22,847 nt of DNA. Origin: an uncultured Collinsella sp. GTDB taxonomy: Bacteria > Actinomycetota > Coriobacteriia > Coriobacteriales > Coriobacteriaceae. Positions 1-5,266 of this stretch are shown one piece after another; the first letter of the stretch is position 1; each line of letters starts with the position of its first letter. Both the position numbers and the translations under genes were made by a program. The notes under the pieces were generated by a model. The model saw only the letters and a list, made by a program, of their open reading frames with translations, ran no database searches and had not been told where the DNA came from. The stretch is from NCBI GenBank assembly GCA_900541285.1, contig UQJA01000020.1, positions 1 through 22,847 on the forward strand, read 5' to 3'.

Positions 1-414
1 CGCGACCCTGGAGGGCCTCGACTCGAGCCAGGCGTCCCCGTGCGTGCGCGTGGGCGCGCGGTCGCCGGCGAACGTTCCGTCGTGGAGCCTCGCCCATGAA
101 CGGCCCCAAGAAACGAATCCGAGCGCGAGGACGGAGGCCGCGACGAGGGTGAGCGCCGCGAGCAGCTCGCCCGCCTGGCCCGACGCCGCCGTGTCGGCGG
201 GCCGCCCCGATAGAGAGGCGGGCTCGGGGCCCGGGTCGGCCGTGGGCAGCCGCAGCAGGACGGAGAGGCCTGAGATGAGGGATAGGGTCCACCACCTGGC
301 GTAGTCCCAGGCGCTGGCGGTCGCGGCGCAGGCTATGACGGCGGCGACGCCGTGGGCCGCGAGCGTGCCGGCGAGTTCCTTTTTCATGTCGCGGTTGAAG
401 GATTTCGGTTTCAT
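1..414 (-). CDS. Partial small membrane protein of the mobile element (3' end outside window)
   Basis: An open frame runs leftward from the ATG at 414 to the window edge without a stop, 138 codons. Its ATG overlaps the TGA of the relaxase gene (ATGA), so it is very likely translationally coupled to it. The protein starts MKPKSFNRDMKKEL and has hydrophobic stretches near residues 14-35, 41-57 and 82-103, separated by a Pro/Gly-rich loop, which suggests two or three membrane segments. An alternative start is the in-frame ATG at 387. I do not recognise the family. Its position downstream of a relaxase fits an accessory membrane protein of the element, but that is inference. The C-terminus is cut off by the window. 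Confidence 0.6.
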   Translation of the reverse strand, partial: MKPKSFNRDMKKELAGTLAAHGVAAVIACAATASAWDYARWWTLSLISGLSVLLRLPTADPGPEPASLSGRPADTAASGQAGELLAALTLVAASVLALGFVSWGRSWARLHDGTFAGDRAPTRTHGDAWLESRPSRVA

Positions 415-1766
415 CTCGTGATCGTCCTCTCTATCCTGTTTGCTATCTTCAGCGCGGGGACGCTCGACGGCCCGGTGCCGCCGGAGGCGAGGACCCTCAG
501 GGTCGCGGCGATGAGTTTCAGCGCCCTCTCGCCGGCCTCGTCTCCCATGTCGCGTCCTCTGTCGTCCCGTGTGGCTTCTCTGGCGACCAGGGTCGCCATC
601 GCGGCGGCGCGCCCTAGGGCGGTACCTGCCGACGGGGTGCGCCTGAATGCCCGGTCCGCCGTGGGACACCCCCTGAGGTCTGCCGGCTCGAGGGTCCGGC
701 CGCGTGCGGCCTTTCGCGTGATCCTTTCGAGGCGCGCCCTCGGGATGCAGGCCCGGGCCTCGGTGGCGAGTCCGGCCTCCCGCCGCCTCTCCACCGCCGG
801 GCCGGTTGCCGGGGCGGCGCGCCGCACCGGCGTCTGCTCGCGCGCCGGCACCCTGTCGGGTACCAGGACGCGCAGAGCCGCGTTCTCACATCTGAGATCG
901 AGGTCGGCGGCCGCCTTGCGGGCGTAGGCGTCCCGTGCCTCCCCGGTCAGGCACTTGAGGCCGGCGCACCTCTCGACCGCCTTCCTGTGGCGGTCCAGCG
1001 CGCCGGCGAGCTCGGGGGAGCCGGATGCCGCCCGGTCGAGGGCCTCCCTCAGCTCGGCGGAGGCCTCCGGGTGGAAACGCCTGAGGTGGGCGGCCTCGAT
1101 TCTTCCGTCCGGCGGCAGCTCGATATCGAAACGGTTCCGGTCGATGCGGGCGACGGCGTCCAGCGCGGCTGCCCTCGCGAGGTCGCGCTCGATGTAGGCC
1201 TCCCGCAGCAGCGGCGCCATTGCCTTCGAGGAGATCTCGAGCCGCGCCGCCTCCATCTTCCCCCTGGGCAGCAGGGAATCCCAGCCGCCCTTGCGGTCGA
1301 CCGTGAGGATGTGGACGTGGTGGCTCGTGCCGTTGACGTGCATCGCCGCGTAGAACTCCACGCGGCTCTCGGGGACGCCGGTCATCTCGGAGAAGAGCCT
1401 CGGCCACTCGGAGCGCACCAGCGCCTGCCAGGCGTCCAGGCGGTCGAGGCCGGCCCCGGGGGCGATGTCGTTCGGGACCGTGACGACGGTAGTGAGCACC
1501 GCGCCGCTGTTTTGGGCGATGGCGCGCCTGGCCTCCGCCACGGGGACCGGGCCGTCCGCGCCCCAGAGGCCGCCGGTCGAGCCGGTCCTGTTCGCGGCGT
1601 AGGCGGCCAGGCCGTCCACGCCGCGCCTCCTGCCGTCGGCCTCGCTGATCTCGATGACGACGCCGCGGCGGGTGCCGGCGTATGCCGCAAGGCCCGCGGC
1701 GGACGCCCTCGCGGACGCCCCCGCGCGGACGACGGAGTGGTTGACGATGACGGGCGGGCTAGCCAT
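411..1766 (-). CDS. MobP/MobL-like relaxase (HUH nickase) of a mobilizable element
   Basis: A 451-residue protein that should nick the element's transfer origin and stay bound to the 5' end during conjugative mobilization. The diagnostic part is MHVNGTSHHVHILT at residues 142-155: His143, His149, His150 and His152 fit the metal-binding histidine cluster of HUH relaxases. Two similar N-terminal blocks, GLAAYAGTRRG (25-35) and GLAAYAANRTG (52-62), present Tyr29 and Tyr56 as candidate catalytic tyrosines. The C-terminal half is Arg/Ala-rich and low in complexity, as in many mobilization proteins. The start overlaps the end of the ribbon-helix-helix gene by 8 bases and the stop overlaps the next gene, so the three form one leftward mob operon. 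The base composition is much richer in GC than the integrase module. The exact MOB class is not certain. Confidence 0.82.
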   Translation of the reverse strand: MASPPVIVNHSVVRAGASARASAAGLAAYAGTRRGVVIEISEADGRRRGVDGLAAYAANRTGSTGGLWGADGPVPVAEARRAIAQNSGAVLTTVVTVPNDIAPGAGLDRLDAWQALVRSEWPRLFSEMTGVPESRVEFYAAMHVNGTSHHVHILTVDRKGGWDSLLPRGKMEAARLEISSKAMAPLLREAYIERDLARAAALDAVARIDRNRFDIELPPDGRIEAAHLRRFHPEASAELREALDRAASGSPELAGALDRHRKAVERCAGLKCLTGEARDAYARKAAADLDLRCENAALRVLVPDRVPAREQTPVRRAAPATGPAVERRREAGLATEARACIPRARLERITRKAARGRTLEPADLRGCPTADRAFRRTPSAGTALGRAAAMATLVAREATRDDRGRDMGDEAGERALKLIAATLRVLASGGTGPSSVPALKIANRIERTITR

Positions 1767-2220
1767 CGGCGCGCTCGCGCGCGTGGAGCTTCACCTCGTC
1801 GATGCGGCCGAGTCCGGCGCGGCTGAGCTCGCCGGCCTGCGCGAGGTAGTTCTTCCAGATGTCCGCGACGGGGACGTCGTCGAGCGAGGCGTAGGAGGCC
1901 TTGAGGACGTCGGCCGACATGAGGCCCGCCATGATGGCGGCGGTCATGGGGCGCGAGAGGACCGCGGCGATGCGGTCCTCGGCGGCGTCGAGCTTGCGCT
2001 CGATGTCGAGTGCGGCGACGTCCATCCGCGCGTCGACGACGCCGCGTATGAAGCCCGCGACCTCGTTGCCGTAGAGGTCGAGCCCCTCCGCGGCGAGCGC
2101 CGAGCGCAGGAGCGAGCGGATCTCGTCGCTGACGTTGGAGTCGTTGAGCTCTGCTCGCGCCTTGAGGGCGGTGTAGAGCTTGCGGTCGATTTTTACGCTG
2201 ATGGTTTTGGTTTCGGCCAT
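1759..2220 (-). CDS. Ribbon-helix-helix (CopG/MobC-like) relaxosome accessory protein
   Basis: A 153-residue protein. Residues 1-45 read as a ribbon-helix-helix DNA-binding domain: a short basic beta strand (KTISVKIDRKLYTALKARA) followed by helices carrying SNVSDEIRSLLRSAL. The rest is largely helical and acidic/alanine-rich. Proteins of this layout directly upstream of relaxases (MobC, CopG-like) bind oriT, help the relaxase to nick and repress the mob operon; that role here is inferred from family and position. The start has a good ribosome binding site, AGGAG, seven bases upstream. The last codons overlap the relaxase start. A GC-rich hairpin with a T-run sits immediately upstream (2237-2260). 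Confidence 0.8.
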   Translation of the reverse strand: MAETKTISVKIDRKLYTALKARAELNDSNVSDEIRSLLRSALAAEGLDLYGNEVAGFIRGVVDARMDVAALDIERKLDAAEDRIAAVLSRPMTAAIMAGLMSADVLKASYASLDDVPVADIWKNYLAQAGELSRAGLGRIDEVKLHARERADG

Positions 2221-2236
2221 AGGGTCTCCTCATAAA

Positions 2237-2260
2237 ACAGGGGGCCGTTTGGCCCCCTGT
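2237..2260 (-). terminator. Perfect GC-rich hairpin before the mob genes: terminator, possibly part of oriT
   Basis: A perfect 10-bp inverted repeat, ACAGGGGGCC and GGCCCCCTGT, with a four-base loop. Read leftward it is followed by TTTT (one T from the arm), as in an intrinsic terminator. It follows the stop of the small ORF at 2266 and lies only 16 bases before the ribbon-helix-helix start. A palindrome directly upstream of relaxosome genes is also where oriT hairpins are commonly found. I cannot choose between the two readings from sequence alone. Confidence 0.6.
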
Positions 2261-2265
2261 GGTGT

Positions 2266-2424
2266 CTATTCGTCTTCCGTGTATGTAATCGGATAGCCTT
2301 TTGGCGCTTTAGCCGCCGGCAAGGGCGTATATGCGATGAGCTCGTTTATGATTCGGACGGCATCGAAATCAATCAACTCTGCAATTATTTCAATGGGTCC
2401 GGCGTTGAATTTGTTAATACCCAT
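2266..2424 (-). CDS. Small hypothetical protein (52 aa) between xis-like gene and mob operon
   Basis: A 52-codon leftward frame from ATG 2424 to TAG 2266-2268. The product begins MGINKFNAGPIEIIAELIDF and ends YPITYTEDE. Its composition is that of a normal soluble mixed helix/strand protein, and the frame fills the gap between the Xis-like gene and the hairpin at 2237-2260, which would terminate its transcript. The ribosome binding site is weak (CAGAG). The frame stays open upstream of the ATG into the end of the Xis-like gene, but I found no better ATG, GTG or TTG there. Function unknown. It could also be non-coding sequence that happens to be open. Confidence 0.42.
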   Translation of the reverse strand: MGINKFNAGPIEIIAELIDFDAVRIINELIAYTPLPAAKAPKGYPITYTEDE

Positions 2425-2467
2425 GTTTGCTCTGAGCTCAGTTGGTCTTAGCCGACGCTCGCTACAT

Positions 2468-2674
2468 TCAGTTGACGCCGATGTAGCTAAGAACGCTGTC
2501 GCGATTGATGCGCCACAGCTTCCCGCACTTCACGGCTTTGAACGTTCCGTTCTGGCAGAGCCTGTAGACGGAGCGGTCGCTGATACCGAGCAGGTGGGCG
2601 ACAGGTATCGGATCAACGATGTCTGGCATAGTGCGAAAAGCATCAAGAGTGATGCGTTTGCTCTCAACTTCCAT
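2468..2674 (-). CDS. Excisionase-like helix-turn-helix DNA-binding protein
   Basis: A 68-residue protein with an excisionase/MerR-type winged HTH: PVAHLLGISDRSVYRLCQNG (about residues 24-43) followed by KAVKCGKLWRINRDSVLSYI, the usual recognition-helix and wing pattern of the HTH_17 family. Such proteins bind next to the attachment site and bias a tyrosine integrase toward excision, or act as small regulators. The ribosome binding site AGGAGG sits five bases before the ATG, so the start is well supported. It is downstream of the integrase gene in the same direction, but the integrase terminator at 2812-2838 lies between, so it probably has its own promoter. Confidence 0.78.
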   Translation of the reverse strand: MEVESKRITLDAFRTMPDIVDPIPVAHLLGISDRSVYRLCQNGTFKAVKCGKLWRINRDSVLSYIGVN

Positions 2675-2811
2675 TTCGACCTCCTTTCTGTCTGCTGCCG
2701 TCTCTTTGAGATCTAGTCTGGAGCGTCTTGGGCGACGGATTCAAAAACGCGGTCATGGCGGACGATACGGACCCGGTGGACTGAAATGACTTACTACGGG
2801 AAGGTATAGGA

Positions 2812-2838
2812 AAGGCCGCGATGCAGTATCGCGGCCTT
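2812..2838 (-). terminator. Intrinsic terminator of the integrase gene
   Basis: Perfect 11-bp stem AAGGCCGCGAT / ATCGCGGCCTT with a five-base loop, 28 bases beyond the integrase stop. Read leftward it is followed by TTTCC, a short T-run. Confidence 0.75.
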
Positions 2839-2866
2839 CGATTAGGTCTTATCCGGTTTTTGGATA

Positions 2867-4075
2867 CTATGGGGCGCTCTTATAAAGGCGTCCTAGGGCG
2901 TTCATTGCCGATGCGGTTGCCTTCGGGTCGGCGCTGGCGTATCTATCTAGGGTCATGGAGGCTTTGGAGTGACCCATCAGGCTTGCGAGCGTTCTTGGGT
3001 CTACGCCGTTGGCGACAGCGTATGTTGCGAAGCTGTGCCTTAGGTCATGGAAGGTCACCGTGTTCCTATTTAATACTCCATGAAGGTTCAGCGCCTTGGA
3101 GAGCGCACGCCAGGCGTCATTGACCCTGGGCGGCTTGAGGAACGAGCCGTCGGGAAAGCCTAGCACGAACATCTCCCCGCTGAATTCAGTCCCAAGCCTG
3201 GTACATTCTTCTTCCATGTTTCGCCTGCGCGCGGCTAGATCGTGCATGAGGTCCTCCGGGCAATTCGGAATTGTCCGTCTACTGCTGACGCTTTTGGGGC
3301 CTTTGATGTAGAACTCGGTGTCGGTGTGCCCGATTGCGGCCTCCACGCGAATCGAGGAATGGGAAAAGTCGACACATTTCCACTTCAGGGCGCAAAGTTC
3401 ACCTCGACGGAGTCCTGTATATAGGGCGATTTTCGCGGCTAGAATTGCCGGGACATCTATGGATGCGTTGAGGGTGTTTAGGACGCGCGCCCTTTCCCTT
3501 CCGGTAAGTGAATTCGGTCGTCCGTAGTCGGCATCCTCGTTCTTGGGAACCTTGGCCCATGCGGCAACATTTTCCGAGACTAGCTTTTTCCTTAGCCCGT
3601 ATTTCAATGAGCCCCTCAACAGCCTAAGGGAATTGCATGCAGTTGATCTCGCATGCTTCTTTGCCATTACGCTGACCCATTCCTGAACGTCTTCTTCAGT
3701 CAGGTCCTCTAGGGGGATGCTGCCAATATAAGGTTCGATGTTTCGGCGGAGCATGCCTGAATAGCCGGTTGCGGTTGAACGCGCGATGTCGGCGCACTCC
3801 ATTGTTATATAGCTAGACACTAGTTCGGCGACTGAAATCGAGCTCGTTGGTTTCATTGCCTTGGCTTCCGCTTCTGCATTCAGGTGAGCGCGGATGGCCT
3901 CGGCTTCCACCATTGCAGCATCACGATGTTTATGGCTTCGACCTTTATCGCGGCCTCGATGCTCAAGAAGTTGGGTCTTCTTGCGCCAGGCTCCATCCTC
4001 GAAGTAGGGGAACTGCGCGCGCCAGCGGTCGCTCATGTACTTATATATAGATGAGGTAGCAAATTTCTCTTCCAT
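2867..4075 (-). CDS. int: Tyrosine-type site-specific integrase
   Basis: A 402-residue phage-type integrase that should recombine the element's attP with the tRNA-Thr gene. The catalytic set is complete: Arg223 in TGLRRGE, a Lys in GPKSVSSRRT, His343 and Arg346 in HDLRHS, His369 in LMGHS and the nucleophile Tyr379 in TLDRYAS. Residues about 1-50 form the N-terminal arm-binding type region and about 80-175 the SAM-like core-binding domain. I chose the ATG at 4075 rather than 4096 because GGAGG lies five bases before it. The gene reads away from the attachment scar at 4230-4272, 154 bases upstream, the normal arrangement for tRNA-targeting elements. Base composition is clearly lower in GC than the relaxase operon, which suggests a mosaic element. 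Confidence 0.93.
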   Translation of the reverse strand: MEEKFATSSIYKYMSDRWRAQFPYFEDGAWRKKTQLLEHRGRDKGRSHKHRDAAMVEAEAIRAHLNAEAEAKAMKPTSSISVAELVSSYITMECADIARSTATGYSGMLRRNIEPYIGSIPLEDLTEEDVQEWVSVMAKKHARSTACNSLRLLRGSLKYGLRKKLVSENVAAWAKVPKNEDADYGRPNSLTGRERARVLNTLNASIDVPAILAAKIALYTGLRRGELCALKWKCVDFSHSSIRVEAAIGHTDTEFYIKGPKSVSSRRTIPNCPEDLMHDLAARRRNMEEECTRLGTEFSGEMFVLGFPDGSFLKPPRVNDAWRALSKALNLHGVLNRNTVTFHDLRHSFATYAVANGVDPRTLASLMGHSKASMTLDRYASADPKATASAMNALGRLYKSAP

Positions 4076-4085
4076 TGTTCCTCCG

Positions 4086-4116
4086 TGTGCAATCACGTGT
4101 GCAATGACTGTGCAAT
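4086..4116. repeat. Three TGTGCAAT iterons between integrase and attachment site
   Basis: TGTGCAAT occurs at 4086-4093, 4098-4105 and 4109-4116, with start-to-start distances of 12 and 11 bases, about one helical turn. The array begins ten bases upstream of the integrase start. Phased direct repeats here fit binding sites for Xis, the integrase arm domain or an int repressor. Confidence 0.65.
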
Positions 4117-4133
4117 TTGACTGTTTCGGAGAC

Positions 4134-4147
4134 GTCTCAAGTGAGAC
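4134..4147. promoter_or_regulatory. Small palindrome upstream of integrase
   Basis: GTCTCA AG TGAGAC, a perfect 6-bp inverted repeat with a two-base spacer, between the iterons and the attachment site. It is a possible operator or recombination-protein site; no function is shown. Confidence 0.35.
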
Positions 4148-4229
4148 TATAGGCGGAAAATGAAAGAAAAACGCGAGGTCACGGTCGGCATAGTCGCAGA
4201 TGAACGCTAATAAACGATAAGGACACCGA

Positions 4230-4272
4230 TGTAATCAGTGGGTTGCAGGTTCGATTCCTGTCACTGGCTCCA
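4230..4272 (+). repeat. attR: 3' fragment of a tRNA-Thr(TGT) gene left by element integration
   Basis: These 43 bases read as the 3' part of a tRNA starting exactly at the anticodon: TGT, AA, stem TCAGT, variable loop GGGTT, T-arm GCAGG TTCGATT CCTGT, acceptor strand CACTGGC, discriminator T and CCA. The base before it is A instead of the invariant U33, and no matching 5' half (GCCAGTG start) lies upstream, so it is not an intact tRNA. This is the typical scar where a tRNA-targeting element has replaced the 3' end. The rebuilt tRNA-Thr should lie at the element's far end, left of this window. Confidence 0.85.
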
Positions 4273-4282
4273 TGAGAGTTTC

Positions 4283-4322
4283 GGGCTCTGTTCCCCTGTG
4301 GGACAGAGCCCGTTTCTTTTTT
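4283..4322 (+). terminator. Terminator of the original tRNA-Thr transcription unit
   Basis: Stem GGGCTCTGT / ACAGAGCCC followed by GTTTCTTTTTT. It lies ten bases beyond the CCA of the tRNA-Thr fragment and would have ended its transcript before the element arrived. Confidence 0.82.
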
Positions 4323-4364
4323 GTCGATAAGTCGGCGGGTTTGGCGCACCTAGCTTCAGGTTTG

Positions 4365-4419
4365 TCTCGATCTGTAACAAGAAGGGGCGGAAAACCGTTC
4401 TTACTGTTACAGATTGAGA
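4365..4419. repeat. 15-bp inverted repeat in intergenic region
   Basis: TCTCGATCTGTAACA (4365-4379) and TGTTACAGATTGAGA (4405-4419) match at 14 of 15 positions, with AGAA and TTCTT in the spacer adding further pairing. No T-run follows it, so it is not an obvious terminator. Possibly a dispersed genomic palindrome. Confidence 0.6.
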
Positions 4420-4453
4420 TAAAGGCGGGAACGAACCCAGCCGTTCACCTTGG

Positions 4454-4600
4454 GCGTGGATTATCGGGCGTACGAGCGTGGAAAATCTCCCGCTTAGTGA
4501 ATGAGCGTGGATAATCTGCCACTTTGGATTCGATGACGCGGCAAAGTGGGAGATTATCCACGCTCGATTTCAGACGGAAGAAAATCCACGCTCGATTTTG
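4454..4600. repeat. Cluster of five GAGCGTGGATAATC repeats including a 24-bp hairpin
   Basis: Copies related to GAGCGTGGATAATC lie at 4454-4465 (partial), 4474-4494 and 4503-4526 in direct orientation and at 4542-4565 and about 4583-4600 inverted. The arms 4503-4526 and 4542-4565 match at 23 of 24 positions around a 15-base loop. The interval from 4323 to 4830 otherwise shows no gene I can support. Confidence 0.7.
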
Positions 4601-4688
4601 CCTGGGAAGAGCAATCTTCTGTCTGGGAAGCTCCGATCTCGAACTATATATAGGTGCAAATAGGCTGTTATCGAAGCCCGATCCTCAA

Positions 4689-4706
4689 GGTGTACTCTAC
4701 TACACC
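4689..4706. repeat. Short inverted repeat GGTGTA-N6-TACACC
   Basis: A perfect six-base dyad with a six-base spacer in the gene-free interval upstream of the tRNA promoter. It could be an operator or chance. Confidence 0.3.
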
Positions 4707-4830
4707 AAAGTGTTACCTCGGGAAACGTCACCTCAGTATCCAAAACCACCGTCCTTCATATCCAAACTCAACAAAACCGCAGGTCATGACTATATAGATA
4801 CGCCCGGCACCGTGTATCTAGAGGTTTTCG

Positions 4831-4860
4831 TTGACAGCCCCCAAGGTTGCATCGTATTAT
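4831..4860 (+). promoter_or_regulatory. Strong sigma-70-type promoter for the tRNA-tuf unit
   Basis: A perfect -35 TTGACA (4831-4836), an 18-base spacer and TATTAT (4855-4860) as -10. The expected start near 4867 is followed by a GC-rich discriminator (CGCGGGGG), typical of tRNA and rRNA promoters under stringent control. The first tRNA begins at 4923. Confidence 0.78.
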
Positions 4861-4922
4861 CTTTTTCGTTCGCGGGGGCGGCGGTCCAAAAGACCAAAGG
4901 ACCTGCGGATACTTGAACGATT

Positions 4923-5004
4923 GGGAGTTTGCCCGAGTGGTTAATGGGGACGGGCTGTAAACCCGTTGGCTCTGCCTACATAGGTTCGAATCCTATAGCT
5001 CCCA
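4923..5004 (+). tRNA. tRNA-Tyr (anticodon GTA)
   Basis: Acceptor GGGAGTT pairs with AGCTCCC (one G-U). The anticodon arm is ACGGG CTGTAAA CCCGT with anticodon GTA. There is a long class II variable arm (about TTGGCTCTGCCTAC), T-arm ATAGG TTCGAAT CCTAT and discriminator A. The next three bases are CCC, so CCA is not fully encoded, unlike the three other tRNAs here. Confidence 0.95.
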
Positions 5005-5014
5005 CCCGTCAAGT

Positions 5015-5090
5015 GCCTGTATAGCTCAGTCGGTAGAGCACTTCGTTGGTAACGAAGAGGTCACCAGTTCAAGTCTGGTTGCAGGCTCCA
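5015..5090 (+). tRNA. tRNA-Thr (anticodon GGT)
   Basis: Acceptor GCCTGTA pairs with TGCAGGC, the anticodon stem-loop is CTTCG TTGGTAA CGAAG with anticodon GGT, T-arm ACCAG TTCAAGT CTGGT, discriminator T and encoded CCA. It sits ten bases after tRNA-Tyr, in the same transcript. Confidence 0.96.
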
Positions 5091-5093
5091 TCC

Positions 5094-5170
5094 GGCGGTG
5101 TAGCTCAGTTGGTTAGAGCACACGGTTCATACCCGTGGCGTCACTGGTTCGAATCCAGTCACCGCTACCA
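5094..5170 (+). tRNA. tRNA-Met (anticodon CAT), probably elongator
   Basis: Anticodon arm CACGG TTCATAC CCGTG with anticodon CAT; T-arm ACTGG TTCGAAT CCAGT; acceptor CACCGCT, A, CCA. The anticodon stem lacks the three G-C pairs of initiator tRNA, so elongator is more likely; tRNA-Ile2 (lysidine-modified CAT) is a less likely alternative. The first acceptor pair would be G1-U72, slightly unusual. Confidence 0.9.
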
Positions 5171-5181
5171 TAGGTAACACG

Positions 5182-5212
5182 GTGGCTTCTCAATAGTATG
5201 TTGAGAGGCCAC
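5182..5212 (+). promoter_or_regulatory. Hairpin between tRNA-Met and tuf (processing site or leader structure)
   Basis: GTGGCTTCTCAA / TTGAGAGGCCAC pair at 11 of 12 positions, with a G-U at the twelfth, around a seven-base loop. No T-run follows, so it is unlikely to terminate. It could mark an RNase processing site separating tRNAs from tuf mRNA, or protect the 5' end of the tuf message. Confidence 0.5.
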
Positions 5213-5266
5213 TATGGTATAAAGGCAAAGTCCCGTCCGGGGACGACCTGTTTAGAGGAGGGCTTT

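Noticed and set aside
4190..4272. A complete tRNA gene ending at 4272
   Set aside because: The 5' half is missing: no acceptor GCCAGTG, D-arm or 5' anticodon stem can be found upstream.
4554..4562. TTATCCACG as a DnaA box and the region as an origin
   Set aside because: One mismatch to the consensus, no AT-rich unwinding element, no dnaA/dnaN nearby; better explained as part of the repeat cluster.
4454..4600. CRISPR array
   Set aside because: Repeats are in both orientations, irregularly spaced and partly degenerate, and no cas genes are present.
4524..4916. Rightward 130-codon frame before the tRNA cluster
   Set aside because: It begins inside a repeat hairpin, contains the tRNA promoter at 4831-4860, has no ribosome binding site and resembles no protein family I know.
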